Below are positions 51,049-61,931 of a stretch of DNA of 64,000 bases, one piece after another. The stretch's first letter is position 1. The number at the start of each line of letters is the position of its first letter. The position numbers and the translations under genes were made by a program. The DNA lies in assembly GCA_934045075.1 (NCBI GenBank), contig OW203725.1:25923501-25987500 (forward strand), read 5' to 3'. The stretch is from Yponomeuta sedellus. Taxonomy: Eukaryota; Arthropoda; Insecta; Lepidoptera; Yponomeutidae. The notes beneath the pieces are model-generated. The model had not been told where the DNA came from. It saw nothing but the letters and a program-made list of their open reading frames with translations, and did not search any database.

Positions 51049-54000
51049 ACCCATAGGTAAAATACTGCAGGGGAATCTGAACCGCTCGGCTCGGGCTCAG
51101 GACTTGGTGTGCCAGTCCGCAGCCGAGTGGAACATTGATCTAGCCGTGATCGCGGAGCCAAACGTTGTCCCATCATCTACGAAGTGGGTGGGGGCAGCTG
51201 ATGGCCTGGCCGCGATCATGGTGACCGGTGTGGCCCCCCCTCTTGTAATGGTCGAGAGGGGTGCTGGATACGTGGCGGCACGATGGGGAGGGATGATGGT
51301 GGTATCCACATACTTCTCCCCGAACGGCAGCCGGGTAGATTTTGAGAGTCTCCTGGCTGCTGTTGAGGGAGTGGTCCGTCGCGCGGCCCCTAGTTCGGTA
51401 CTGGTGGCGGGAGACCTAAACGCGAAATCTGCCGCGTGGGGGTCTCCCAGCCCGAACGTCCGAGGAGGTATTCTGGAGTCCTGGGTTCTGTCCCTGGGAC
51501 TCCAGATTCTCAACAGGGGCGCCGCTCCTACCTGCACCCGTTGGCAGGGCACGTCCATTGTGGACGTGTCCTTCGCCACCCCGTCACTCGCAGCCCGCAT
51601 CAGGGATTGGCGAGTGATGGAGGAAGTGGAGACTCTATCGGACCACTTATACATCCGATATGAGGTCTCCACGGCGTCCCCGGGGACCCCTCTGCGACTT
51701 GGCCGGGCGGCGGGCGCCTCACCTTTTCCGAGGTGGGGACTTGCCCGTCTCCAGCCTGATGTCGCGGAGGAGGCGGCGTTGGTGCGAGCCTGGGCTGAGG
51801 TACCGGAGGCCATCGCAGGGGACGCCGACGGCATGGCGGAGTTGTTTGCGGATGACATGAAGGTTGTCTGCGACGCCGCCATGCCAAGGGTGCAGGCCTG
51901 CCCTCCGAACAGAGGGCAGGTATACTGGTGGACGCCCGAGCTCTCGGGTTTGCGTGCCACCAGTATGGGGGCCAGGCGCGCCTACCAGCGGTGCCGCAGG
52001 CGCGCCACGAAAGTGCCCGGTGAAGAGGAAACTCTTCACCGGGCCTATACCGAAGCTAATATGGCCCTGCGAATCGCCATCTGCAGGGCCAAGAATGATG
52101 CCTGGGAGCAATTCCTGGGCATCCTAAATAGTGACCCCTGGGGACGGCCTTACAGGGTAATTAGGGGGAAGCTATCTGCTGCAGCTCCCCCTACATCTTG
52201 TATGGAGCCAGGGCTGCTGCGGAGGGTCTTAGGGACTCTGTTTCCGAGTCCCGGACCCTTTACACCCCCACGCATGATGGCCCCCGGATCTACGCTGGAG
52301 GAGCGGACCGACGGTCCTCCTGTGACCCAGGCGGAATTTGACATGGCGAGGATTCGTCTTCGGCGAAAAAAGAAGACGCCGGGGCCGGACGGAGTCCCGG
52401 CCAGAGTCCTGGCCATTGCCCTGGGTCCTTTGGAGGACCGTTTTCGCGCGGCGCTGGATGCTTGCATCGCGACGGTTCGCTTCCCCAAGCGCTGGAGGGT
52501 TGGGCGGCTGTGCCTCCTCCGAAAGGAGAGCCGTCCTGCGGACTCCCCGGCGGGCTACAGGCCGATTGTATTGCTCGATGAGGCGGCGAAGGTTTTCGAG
52601 AAGATTCTCGCCTCCCGCATCATCGAGCACCTGGAGGGCACGGGGCCGGACTTGGCGGAATGTCAGTACGGCTTCCGCACAGGCCGGTCCACCATGGATG
52701 CGCTGGGACATCTCAGGAGGTGGTCGGTGCTTGCCACGGCTAAGGGGGAGGTGGCGATCGTGGTGTCCTTGGACATCGCGAATGCGTTCAACTCCATCCC
52801 CCACGAATGCATTGAGGAGGCACTCAAGTTCCATCGGGTGCCTTCGTACCTCTGCGCTCTCGTCGGGGACTACCTGCGGGACCGGGTGGTCCTATACGAG
52901 AATGCGGAGGGCCGCGTCGAGCCGTGGCGGGTCGAGGCGGGAGTGCCCCAGGGTTCCGTACTGGGCCCCCTATTATGGAACCTGGGGTACAACTGGGTCC
53001 TCCGTGGACAGTCTCTGCCGCGGATGGAGGTCGTCTGCTTCGCGGACGACACTCTAGTCGCGGCGGCAGCAGGAGACTGGGAGGATGCGGTCCGCCGTGC
53101 GTCGGTCGGCACCTCCATGGTCGTCCGGCGCATTCGCCTCCTGGGGCTGGAAGTGGCCCTCGGTAAAACGAGGGCCATGGCGTTTCACGCCCCTCGGCGC
53201 AGAACCCCACCGGGGCTCCATGTCCGAGTGGATGGGGTCCGGATTCCGGTCGAGGTGCACATGAAGTACCTCGGCCTCATTCTGGACCCTCGCTGGAGTT
53301 TCGAGGAGCACTTTAGGCTCCTCGCTCCCCGGCTGTGCTCTGCCGCAGCCGCACTCGGACGGCTTCTCCCAAATGTGGGAGGACCAGGAGCAGCGTGCCG
53401 TCGGCTGTACCACGGGGTGATACGGTCGATGGCACTATATGGGGCCCCGGTGTGGGCAGAGAGCCTCACGCCCCGCATCCGAGCCCTCTTGCGCCGGCCG
53501 CAGAGGGTCATTGCTACCCGCGCTGTGCGGGCCTACCGCACGGTGAGTCACGGGGCGGCATGCGTTCTCGCAGGAACGCCGCCCTGGGACATCGAGGCCT
53601 CTGTGCTGGCGCGGGTGTATCAGCACAGACTGGAGGCGCGGATGCGGGGCGAACGGCCCGTTCCAGCGGAAGTGGAGCGGGTCAGGACCGTGGCGCGGGA
53701 AGAGGCCTTGCACTGGTGGATGGAGGCGCTCGCCAGCCCGACTGCTGGCCACCGGACGATCGAGGCAATTCGTCCGGTGCTGGAGGAGTGGCTGGGGCGC
53801 CAGGACGGCAGCCTCACCTTCCGCCTGGTGCAGGTTTTGACCGGACATGGATGTTTCGGTCACTACCTGCACCGTGTTGCCCGTCGGGAGGAGACACCGC
53901 GGTGTCACCACTGCGACTCCTTAGACGACACTGCTGAGCACACACTCTCCGTGTGCCCAGCCTGGCAGGACGAGCGCCGCGAACTCATGGCGGCGCTCGG

Positions 54001-54211
54001 CGGAAGCATCCCCGGGTTGCCGAGTATGGTTGTAGCCATGCTTGGCAGCTCGGAGGTCTGGGAGGCTGCCGTTTCCTTCGCCGAGGCAGTTGTCTCGGCG
54101 AAGGAGGCTGCGGAGAGGGAGCGGGAGGAGGATGCTCAAGCCGCTCCCATCCGGCGCAGACGTAGGGGCAGGAGAAGGCGGGTAGCCTCTACTAGCCTTC
54201 TTCAGCCCTGA
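51038..54211 (+). CDS. TRAS-D ORF2, endonuclease/reverse transcriptase
   Basis: 1057 aa. The ATG at 51038 overlaps the last 11 nt of ORF1 in the +1 frame, unlike the stop-then-start arrangement of TRAS-A. Endonuclease residues: N13, E40, D126/N128 (GDLNAKSAAW), SDHLYI. The RT has GVPQGSVLGP and an FADD catalytic box (668-671). The C-terminal motif is CHHCDSLDDTAEHTLSVC. A TTG just upstream (51035) is not a likely start. Confidence 0.9.
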   Translation: MSNRPIGKILQGNLNRSARAQDLVCQSAAEWNIDLAVIAEPNVVPSSTKWVGAADGLAAIMVTGVAPPLVMVERGAGYVAARWGGMMVVSTYFSPNGSRVDFESLLAAVEGVVRRAAPSSVLVAGDLNAKSAAWGSPSPNVRGGILESWVLSLGLQILNRGAAPTCTRWQGTSIVDVSFATPSLAARIRDWRVMEEVETLSDHLYIRYEVSTASPGTPLRLGRAAGASPFPRWGLARLQPDVAEEAALVRAWAEVPEAIAGDADGMAELFADDMKVVCDAAMPRVQACPPNRGQVYWWTPELSGLRATSMGARRAYQRCRRRATKVPGEEETLHRAYTEANMALRIAICRAKNDAWEQFLGILNSDPWGRPYRVIRGKLSAAAPPTSCMEPGLLRRVLGTLFPSPGPFTPPRMMAPGSTLEERTDGPPVTQAEFDMARIRLRRKKKTPGPDGVPARVLAIALGPLEDRFRAALDACIATVRFPKRWRVGRLCLLRKESRPADSPAGYRPIVLLDEAAKVFEKILASRIIEHLEGTGPDLAECQYGFRTGRSTMDALGHLRRWSVLATAKGEVAIVVSLDIANAFNSIPHECIEEALKFHRVPSYLCALVGDYLRDRVVLYENAEGRVEPWRVEAGVPQGSVLGPLLWNLGYNWVLRGQSLPRMEVVCFADDTLVAAAAGDWEDAVRRASVGTSMVVRRIRLLGLEVALGKTRAMAFHAPRRRTPPGLHVRVDGVRIPVEVHMKYLGLILDPRWSFEEHFRLLAPRLCSAAAALGRLLPNVGGPGAACRRLYHGVIRSMALYGAPVWAESLTPRIRALLRRPQRVIATRAVRAYRTVSHGAACVLAGTPPWDIEASVLARVYQHRLEARMRGERPVPAEVERVRTVAREEALHWWMEALASPTAGHRTIEAIRPVLEEWLGRQDGSLTFRLVQVLTGHGCFGHYLHRVARREETPRCHHCDSLDDTAEHTLSVCPAWQDERRELMAALGGSIPGLPSMVVAMLGSSEVWEAAVSFAEAVVSAKEAAEREREEDAQAAPIRRRRRGRRRRVASTSLLQP

Positions 54212-54396
54212 AGTAGGACTGCACACGCCAGTGGCACTGGCGTGTGCATTGCACAAGTCCTGACGTCTGGGGATTGCCTCATCTTCCTGAGGTAATCCTC
54301 CGTTGGCGCCAGCCCGGCCAAAAAGCCGGGCAGCCCGGGGGTGGTTTGGTGTATTACACTTAGGTCCCAAACCGCCCCCCCCAACAAGGGCATGAA

Positions 54397-54510
54397 AGGA
54401 AGACGGGGAGTTTTAGTGGGTATTCCCAGTGCCAAATTGGTACTGGGCGAGTCCCACACAAGCCCACTGCCTCGCCAGCAGTGGGTAGTCCGTAAATGGA
54501 TTTCTCCTCG
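54397..54510 (+). promoter_or_regulatory. TRAS-D 3'-terminal hairpin module
   Basis: GGAGTTTTAGTGGG...CCCAC encloses CCCAGTGCC/GGTACTGGG. Then come CCCACTGC/GCAGTGGG and TCC/GGA, followed by TTTCTCCTCG and poly(A). The terminal 25 nt are essentially identical to TelNA and TRAS-G. Confidence 0.72.
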
Positions 54511-54539
<29 letters not shown>

Positions 54540-54541
<2 letters not shown>

Positions 54542-54703
54542 TTAGGTTAGGTTAGGTTAGGTTAGGTTAGGTTAGGTTAGGTTAGGTTAGGTTAGGTTAG
54601 GTTAGGTTAGGTTAGGTTAGGTTAGGTTAGGTTAGGTTAGGTTAGGTTAGGTTAGGTTAGGTTAGGTTAGGTTAGGTTAGGTTAGGTTAGGTTAGGTTAG
54701 GTT
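54540..54703 (+). repeat. telomeric (GGTTA)n array 7
   Basis: 164 bp of exact repeats ending GGTT. Confidence 0.97.
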
Positions 54704-54866
54704 GGGGTGCGATGCCAGATTACCTTCCCGTGTGCCCTTCCGCTTCCGTTCCTGCTGATTCATCTTGAACCAGTAGGAAGGGTAAGTGGCAAGGGCCGGT
54801 GCACCCTGGGCGCTGGTCAGTAACTTCTCTTTATGGGATCTTGCTGGCCAGCGGCGAAAAATCTGG
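54704..54866 (+). ncRNA. HDV-like ribozyme, TelNA copy 3
   Basis: 163 nt with unchanged P1, P2, P3 and P4. The extra L3 hairpin has TTCCTGCTG, which still pairs with CAGTAGGAA through a G-U pair. Confidence 0.78.
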
Positions 54867-54876
54867 AATCCGGTGG

Positions 54877-55258
54877 CGTCGCCTGGTCCCTGCTTCACAC
54901 TGTGGAGTGGGGCCCAGGTGACTAAGAGGAGGAGGTCCGGCTGGGGGGGGCGCTTTCGGGCGCCTCGTACCAGTCGGACCGGAGGTACCGCTCTTCGGAG
55001 TGGTACGTGGTGTCGTCGCCTGGTCCCTGCTTCACACTGTGGAGTGGGGCCCAGGCGACCAAGAGGAGGAGGTCCGGCTGGGGGGGGCGCTTTCGGGCGC
55101 CTCGTACCAGTCGGACCGGAGGTACCGCTCTTCGGAGTGGTACGTGGTGTCGTCGCCTGGTCCCTGCTTCACACTGTGGAGTGGGGCCCAGGCGACCAAG
55201 AGAAGGAAGTCCGGCTGGGGGGGGCGCTTTCGGGCGCCTCGTACCAGTCGGACCGGAT
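54877..55258 (+). repeat. 137-bp monomers, 3 units, TelNA copy 3
   Basis: Spacing is exactly 137 bp twice. Variants such as CCAGGTGAC and GAGTGGTA keep their helices through wobble pairs. Confidence 0.85.
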
Positions 55259-55875
55259 GGCCGGGGCGGAGGGTATCCCGCTCCTCCGCCTCTGACACGG
55301 AGAGGGCCCACGCGGTCGCTCTCCACCTTCTCTGCCTCGGCAGAGAAGCGCTGGTGAGCGACGTGATGGGCCTCGCATCGATGCGCCGCCCTCTTCTTGT
55401 CCCATTGCAGGGGCAGTGGGGCGGGGGGGGAGGGCGGCGCGTTGGTGCGTATGGTGGACTGCGGGGGTGGAGCGGAGGGAGGAGGAGCCTCCAGCCGCTC
55501 CACTCCGGCGCAGATGTGAGGGCGGGAGAGGGCTGGTAGTTTCTGCTGGACCTCTTCCGCCCTTAAGTTCGTTTGCACGTGCCACTTCTGGCGCGTGCAT
55601 TCATCCAGATGTCAAGGGGATTGCCTTATCTTCCGAGGCAGTCCCCTATTGGTGCCAGCCCAGCTCGCAAGCTGGGCAGCCCGGGGGTGGACTGGTGAAT
55701 TATATAGGTCCCAGGCCACCCCCAAGCAAGGGCATGAATGGAAGACGGGGAGTTTTAGTGGGTATTCCCAGCGCCCTAGTGGTGCTGGGCGAGTCCCACA
55801 CGCGCCCGCCGCTTGCTAGCGGCGGGTAGTCCGTAAATGGATTTCTCCTCGATAAAAAAAAAAAAAAAAAAAAAA

Positions 55876-56289
55876 GGTTAGGTTAGGTTAGGTTAGGTTA
55901 GGTTAGGTTAGGTTAGGTTAGGTTAGGTTAGGTTAGGTTAGGTTAGGTTAGGTTAGGTTAGGTTAGGTTAGGTTAGGTTAGGTTAGGTTAGGTTAGGTTA
56001 GGTTAGGTTAGGTTAGGTTAGGTTAGGTTAGGTTAGGTTAGGTTAGGTTAGGTTAGGTTAGGTTAGGTTAGGTTAGGTTAGGTTAGGTTAGGTTAGGTTA
56101 GGTTAGGTTAGGTTAGGTTAGGTTAGGTTAGGTTAGGTTAGGTTAGGTTAGGTTAGGTTAGGTTAGGTTAGGTTAGGTTAGGTTAGGTTAGGTTAGGTTA
56201 GGTTAGGTTAGGTTAGGTTAGGTTAGGTTAGGTTAGGTTAGGTTAGGTTAGGTTAGGTTAGGTTAGGTTAGGTTAGGTTAGGTTAGGTT
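55876..56289 (+). repeat. telomeric (GGTTA)n array 8
   Basis: 414 bp of exact repeats, the longest array in the block. Confidence 0.97.
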
Positions 56290-56452
56290 GGGGTGCGATG
56301 CCAGATTACCTTCCCGTGTGCCCTTCCGCTTCCGTTCCTACTGATTCATCTTGAACCAGTAGGAAGGGTAAGTGACAAGGGCCGGTGCACCCTGGGCGCT
56401 GGTCAGTAACTTCTCTTTATGGGATCTTGCTGGCCAGCGGCGAAAAATCTGG
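56290..56452 (+). ncRNA. HDV-like ribozyme, TelNA copy 4
   Basis: 163 nt with all helices as in copy 1, including CGCTGGTCAG in P4 and the GCGAAAA joining strand. Confidence 0.78.
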
Positions 56453-56463
56453 AAACCTGGTGG

Positions 56464-56716
56464 CGTCGCCTGGTCCCTGCTTCACACTGTGGAGTGGGGC
56501 CCGGGCGACTAAGAGGAGGAGGTCCGGCTGGGGGGGGTGCCTTCGGGCGCCTCGTACCAGTCGGACCGGAGGTACCGCTCTTCGGAGCGGTATGAGGAGT
56601 CGTCGCCTGGTCCCTGCTTCACACTGTGGAGTGGGGCCCAGGCGACCAAGAGGAGGAGGTCCGGCTGGGGGGGGCGCTTTCGGGCGCCTCGTACCAGTCG
56701 GACCGGATGGCCGGAG
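56464..56716 (+). repeat. 137-bp monomers, 2 units, TelNA copy 4
   Basis: Two units at 137-bp spacing with the same hairpin set. Confidence 0.85.
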
Positions 56717-57302
56717 GCGGAGGGTCCCCCGGTCCTCCGCCTCTGACACGGAGAGGGCCCACGCGGTCGCTCTCCACCTTCTCTGCCTCGGCAGAGAAGC
56801 GCTGGTGAGCGTCGTGATGGGCCTCGCATCGATGCGCCGCCCTCTTCTTGTCCCATTGCAGGGGCAGTGGGGCGGGGGGGGAGGGCGGCGCATTGGTGCG
56901 TATGGTGGACTGCGGGGGTGGAGCGGAGGGAGGAGGAGCCTCCAGCCGCTCCACTCCGGCGCAGATGTGAGGGCGGGAGAGGGCTGGTAGTTTCTGCTGG
57001 ACCTCTTCCGCCCTTAAGTTCGTTTGCACGTGCCACTTCTGGCGCGTGCATTCATCCAGATGTCAAGGGGATTGCCTTATCTTCCGAGGCAGTCCCCTAT
57101 TGGTGCCAGCCCAGCTCGCAAGCTGGGCAGCCCGGGGGTGGACTGGTGAATTATATAGGTCCCAGGCCACCCCCAAGCAAGGGCATGAATGGAAGACGGG
57201 GAGTTTTAGTGGGTATTCCCAGCGCCCTAGTGGTGCTGGGCGAGTCCCACACGCGCCCGCCGCTTGCTAGCGGCGGGTAGTCCGTAAATGGATTTCTCCT
57301 CG

Positions 57303-57335
<33 letters not shown>

Positions 57336-57337
<2 letters not shown>

Positions 57338-57369
57338 TTAGGTTAGGTTAGGTTAGGTTAGGTTAGGTT
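57336..57369 (+). repeat. telomeric (GGTTA)n array 9
   Basis: Only 34 bp. It is the shortest array, so two insertions lie almost back to back. Confidence 0.95.
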
Positions 57370-59024
57370 GCCGCGGGGGAGCCCCCGTCGAGGGAGGAGA
57401 TGCTGCGTTGGCGCATGCGAGCTCGCAGACGTCTGCTCATCAGATGGCTGCGCGCACTCGAGGAGCCTACGGCGGGCCACGACACTATCGCCGCGGTGAG
57501 GCCGGTTCTCGAGCGTTGGCTGACGAGGAGGCACGGAGTCCTCTCCTTCCACCTTACGCAGCTCCTCTCGGGGCACGGTTGCTTCGGGAGATATCTGTGG
57601 AGGGTGGCGGGAGCGGAACCCACACCCGAGTGCCACCACTGCGGTCACGACGAGGACACGGCACATCACACGTTGGTGGAGTGCCCGGCGTGGGCGGACG
57701 AGAGGGCGGCGCTGACTGTCGTGATAGGGGTGGACCTGTCGCTGCCGGCCGTCGTGCGCTCGATGGTCGACAGCGAGGTAGCTTGGCGGGCCGTCCAGGC
57801 CTTCGCTGAGGCAGTCATGACTGCTAAAGAGGAGGCTGAGAGGCAGCGCGAGCGTGACCCCGAGGCACGGCGCGGAAGGCGGGAGCGCAGAAGGCGCAGA
57901 GCGGGTGTCGGTCAGAGGGTGCAAGACCCGGGGTAGGTCTTGCGCCTGAATGACGAAGTGTCGGTCGGCGCCGTGTCTAGTGTCCCTGACACGGCGGTCG
58001 GCAAGATAGAGGGATGAAAGTGATTTCATGAATGAGGATTAATTTATGGGGCGGCGGGCACCAGCCGCGCCGCCCGCGCACGCGAGGAGTGCGTGAGTAA
58101 ATGTGATGGATGAACGGTGCAGAGGTCGTGCTGAATCTGGAGTTGTGATCTGGGTAGCATGACCGGCACATAAGACGAGGAGAGGGATGGCGCTCAGGTC
58201 GTGCCTGCTGGCTGGCGCGGAGCGCTCGTCACTGACCTGCGACCCGCGTCTAGTACGGTACGATCAGCGACAGAAGAAGAATGAATGGCTCGTTATACAT
58301 GCCGGACCGCGGGCCGGGCGTTACCACGCGCTTGCCCCGCGATCCGAATGGTGTGCCGAGCAGATATACCAGGTGATGGATGAGTGGTGCTCGGATCGTG
58401 CTAGATCGACGTGGAGCGGGCGCCACCACACGTGCGACCCACGATCGTAACTGGTGCGACCGTCACATAAGACGAGGAGAGGGATGGCGCTCAGATCGTG
58501 CCTTCCGGCTGGCGCGGAGCGCTCGTCACTGACCTGCGACCCGCGTCTAGTACGGTACGATCAGTGACAGAAGATGAATGAATGGCTCGTTATACATGCC
58601 AGACCGCGGGCCGGGCGTCACCACGCGCTTGCCCCGCGATCGGAATGGTGTGCCGAGCAGAAATACAAGGTGATGGAAGAGTGGTGCTAGGTACGTGCTA
58701 GATCGACGTGGAGCGGGCGCCACCACACGTGCGACCCACGATCGTAACTGGTGCGACCAGCACAACAAACAAGATATGATGGATGCTATGATGAAGAGAA
58801 TGGGGGTAGCGGAGCGCCTATGGCTCCTCCACCGCTACCCTATGCGGAAACGCAAAAGGTGGGGACGGGGTCGCCAGCCGAGTTGCGGAGGTGTCTTTGC
58901 GAATCACGTAGCTCGGTGTGAATGGCGAGAGACGGAACACCGGAGGGGTTTTAGTGGGTGCAAGCCCCACATAACCCGGCGTTTTCCCCGAGACGCCGGG
59001 TATCTGTCAGAGATTTCCCCTCCG

Positions 59025-59073
<49 letters not shown>
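57370..59073 (+). mobile_element. TRAS-A copy 3, 5'-truncated in ORF2
   Basis: Collinear with copy 1 at offset 20323 from about base 37048. It contains the last part of ORF2, the whole 3' UTR with the 298-bp duplication, and a 49-nt poly(A). Confidence 0.92.
57373..57936 (+). pseudogene. TRAS-A ORF2 C-terminal remnant
   Basis: Codons 866-1052 of ORF2, including CHHCGHDEDTAHHTLVEC, but no endonuclease or RT. It is the result of incomplete reverse transcription, so no function is expected. Confidence 0.88.
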
Positions 59074-59075
<2 letters not shown>

Positions 59076-59182
59076 TTAGGTTAGGTTAGGTTAGGTTAGG
59101 TTAGGTTAGGTTAGGTTAGGTTAGGTTAGGTTAGGTTAGGTTAGGTTAGGTTAGGTTAGGTTAGGTTAGGTTAGGTTAGGTT
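59074..59182 (+). repeat. telomeric (GGTTA)n array 10
   Basis: 109 bp of exact repeats ending GGTT. Confidence 0.97.
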
Positions 59183-59448
59183 GAGGTTGAAAAGTTCTGT
59201 TTGTTGGTGATTATTTGCGATTGGATGGTGAAATATATATTGACTTGGCTGTTCTTACCGGATTCTTGTGTTTGCTTGCGACTTGGTTGCCAAAAATTTC
59301 ACTTTTAGTGGAATTTTTGGCTCCAACTTTGTTCTTCGTTTTGTTTGTACAGTTTTGTTCTGTCTTTCGTGTTGTTTGTGTTGTTTGACTCGGGTCAAAA
59401 ATTTACTCGCCCACCGAGTCAGTCGTGGGCAGGGCCCTCGACTGGTCG

Positions 59449-61476
59449 ATGGAAACGGAGGGGTTTTCCGACTGGAGTGGACGGTCGAATCGGAGGGGAA
59501 ATGTTCGGAGATCCGGTCTACCCTCTCCAATACTGGCGCGCATGGGTCCTGTGTCTAGGGACTGTTTAGCCAGTCAGGATGGCAAGCCTAAAGGGGGGAA
59601 AACGAAGAAGAGACCCTTGCAATGTGAAAACATGGCAGGGGGATCGGACTCGGAGGTGGATGTCGAACTTGACCTGACCAAATCTGTAGCACCGAAGGTC
59701 TCACGGACGAAGAGTGGACGCGGCTACACTCATAGTGTTGGGCTGGCCCAAGCACGTCGCGAGCTGAGAGAATACGGGATCAACGATTCCCTCTCGGAGA
59801 GCGAGGCCACCATTACGGATGGAGAACGCGAGGGGAATGGCAAAGGCAGGTCAAGCCCTGGAAAGTCGACGGAGGCACTTATTCAGTTAGCGGTAGAGGA
59901 CGCGGGTCGCCTTATTCATGTCTCGACGAAGTCGAAGAATCTAAAGGGGACCTTCGTCAAAGAAATACGAGAGGCGGCTCTGTCGATGATGAAGACGGTT
60001 CGTACGTTGGCCGCTAGGACAGCGGATGATGAAGTCAGGCGGTTGGAGGGCGATAATAAACGCCTGAAAAACCAATTATCGGAGATACAAAAGGAGGTGG
60101 CTGAGTTGAGACGGGAGCTCACGGAGGTGAGTGCCCGCCGAAACAGTCCGGTCGCCTCTTTGAGGGAGATGGAAGCCCCACGAGAACCTGATGGGCTCTC
60201 CAGGGGAGAGCTAACCGAAATGCTAGACCGCCTACAGCGGGATGTGACGGAGAAGTTTGGACGTATCTTGGGGGCCCGGTTGGAGGGGCTTGAGGTGGAC
60301 GGCCGGCTGTTGCCGGCTCAGTCGCATCGACCTCCCCTAGCTGGAGATTTACGGATGGAGAAGAGGGCTGCTCAATCGGTGAAGAGGGCAGCTCTTTCGC
60401 AAACTGCAGCACCAACGACCCTCGCCCCGCCGGCAAATATGCCGAAGGAAGCGAGGCCGAAGAAGATGGCCAAGGCTGTTGAATCGATGCCGAGGGCCCC
60501 GACTCATGAGGCTGCACGCGCCTCGGAGCAGTTCGCGGGTCCGTCGCGAGACGAACAGCCGGTAGTACTGGAGGAATGGGTAACCGTGGCGAAGAAGAAG
60601 CCTAAGAAGAAGGCAACAACTGCGCCCGAAGCGGCTAAGGCTGTCAAGCCTAAACTGCCAAGGGCGCCCAAAACACTGGCGGTGGTGTTAGCCCTAAAGC
60701 CGGAGGCAGTGGCGGAGGGCGTCACCTATAAGGACGCCATCGCTAAGGCGAAGGCGTCCGTTAATATGGGAGCACTGGGTATAGGACCGGCCAAATTCCG
60801 TACCGGAATTACGGGATCTCGAATTATCGAGCTTCCTAAGGAGACCACCGCTGCCCAGGCGGATACTCTGGCGGCTCAAATTGGCGAGGCGCTGGGCGAC
60901 GCCGTCAAAGTAACAAGACCTACGAAGACGGCCAATGTCCGGCTGTCAGGGCTTGACGACTCCGTAACGGAGGAAGATGTCCGCATGGCTGTGGCGCAGA
61001 AAGCAGACTGCTCCCCAGAGGCCATAAAAGTCGGTAAAATAACAGCGGGCTACACCGGGGTGGGGTCCACTCTTGTGTCCTGCCCCGTAGAAGCCATCAA
61101 AAGGTTGGCTGACGACGGTCGTTTGTGTGTTGGCTGGAGCGTTGTCTCTATAAAGGTTCTGGAGCAGCGCCCAATGCGGTGCTACCGATGCATGGGTGTC
61201 GGTCATCCTCAGGTCCTATGTCCCTCGGCAAAAGATCGTAGTGGACTCTGCTACCATTGCGGTCAAGAGGGACATATTGCGGCGGCCTGCACTGCGCAAC
61301 TCAAATGCGCAGTGTGTGCGGATCGAGGACTTCCCTCGGAGCACCGCATGGGTGGCATGCAATGCAACCCCTCGCCGGTCAAGGGCCGTCCCATTCAGTG
61401 GAATAGTGCCCTTCGTTCGTCGGCCTTACCGGCCTCTCCTGCGGAGACATCCATGGATGCTGCCGATGGCAGTTAA
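59449..61476 (+). CDS. TRAS-G ORF1, gag-like
   Basis: 675 aa from the ATG at 59449. It is closely related to TRAS-D ORF1 along its length: same acidic N-terminus, coiled-coil-like DDEVRRLEGDNKRLKNQLSE, same linker, and knuckles CYRCMGVGHPQVLC (from residue 578), CYHCGQEGHIAAAC, CAVC...H...C. It is intact despite loss of its ORF2. This suggests that the protein is still made or that the deletion is recent. Confidence 0.88.
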   Translation: METEGFSDWSGRSNRRGNVRRSGLPSPILARMGPVSRDCLASQDGKPKGGKTKKRPLQCENMAGGSDSEVDVELDLTKSVAPKVSRTKSGRGYTHSVGLAQARRELREYGINDSLSESEATITDGEREGNGKGRSSPGKSTEALIQLAVEDAGRLIHVSTKSKNLKGTFVKEIREAALSMMKTVRTLAARTADDEVRRLEGDNKRLKNQLSEIQKEVAELRRELTEVSARRNSPVASLREMEAPREPDGLSRGELTEMLDRLQRDVTEKFGRILGARLEGLEVDGRLLPAQSHRPPLAGDLRMEKRAAQSVKRAALSQTAAPTTLAPPANMPKEARPKKMAKAVESMPRAPTHEAARASEQFAGPSRDEQPVVLEEWVTVAKKKPKKKATTAPEAAKAVKPKLPRAPKTLAVVLALKPEAVAEGVTYKDAIAKAKASVNMGALGIGPAKFRTGITGSRIIELPKETTAAQADTLAAQIGEALGDAVKVTRPTKTANVRLSGLDDSVTEEDVRMAVAQKADCSPEAIKVGKITAGYTGVGSTLVSCPVEAIKRLADDGRLCVGWSVVSIKVLEQRPMRCYRCMGVGHPQVLCPSAKDRSGLCYHCGQEGHIAAACTAQLKCAVCADRGLPSEHRMGGMQCNPSPVKGRPIQWNSALRSSALPASPAETSMDAADGS

Positions 61477-61676
61477 GTCCATGGGTGGAATTTTTGCGGG
61501 AGAGCTCGAAACGTCCGGCTGAATCAGCCGGCGTCTCGGGGAGGGGTGCTGCGGAGACGGTGCGGGAGGAGGAGGAGCCTCCAGCCGCTCCTATCCGGCG
61601 CAGATGTAGGGGCGGGAGAGGGCTGGTAGATCCTACTGGCCTTCTTCTGCCCTTAAGTGGGACTGCACGCGTCTAA
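61464..61676 (+). pseudogene. TRAS-G ORF2 remnant
   Basis: The ORF2 start is still recognisable. ATG at 61464 overlaps the ORF1 end and reads MAVKSMGGIFAGELE, comparable to MSNRPIGKILQGNLN of TRAS-D, then stops. From about 61550 the sequence matches the last roughly 30 codons of TRAS-D ORF2 (CGCTCC(T)ATCCGGCGCAGA region). About 3 kb is missing between. Confidence 0.75.
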
Positions 61677-61931
61677 CTTTGGCGTGTGCATATATTCTGC
61701 AGTTTGGGGATTGCCTTATCTTCCGAGGTAGTCCCCCATCGGTGCCAGCCTGGCCTATAAGCTGGGCAGCCCGGGGGTGGACTGGTGAATTACTCAGGTC
61801 CCAGTTCACCCCCAACAAGGGCATGAAAGGAAGACGGGGAGTTTTAGTGGGTATTCCCAGCACTCTGCTGGGCGAGTCCCACACGCGCCCACCTAGTAAT
61901 GGTGGGTAGTCCGTAAATGGATTTCTCCTCG

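Larger units (their letters stand above)
48932..54539 (+). mobile_element. TRAS-D, full-length element of a second family
   Basis: 5.6 kb: AT-rich 5' UTR (48932-49056), ORF1, overlapping ORF2, 300-nt 3' UTR and 29-nt poly(A). It is clearly diverged from TRAS-A in both proteins but uses the same site and orientation. Both ORFs are intact. Confidence 0.9.
54704..55875 (+). mobile_element. TelNA copy 3
   Basis: Three 137-bp monomers (54877, 55014, 55151), the same length class as copy 1. Poly(A) is 22 nt. GGTT|GGGG start. Confidence 0.85.
56290..57335 (+). mobile_element. TelNA copy 4
   Basis: Two 137-bp monomers (56464, 56601), same length class as copy 2. Poly(A) is 31 nt. GGTT|GGGG start. 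Confidence 0.85.
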
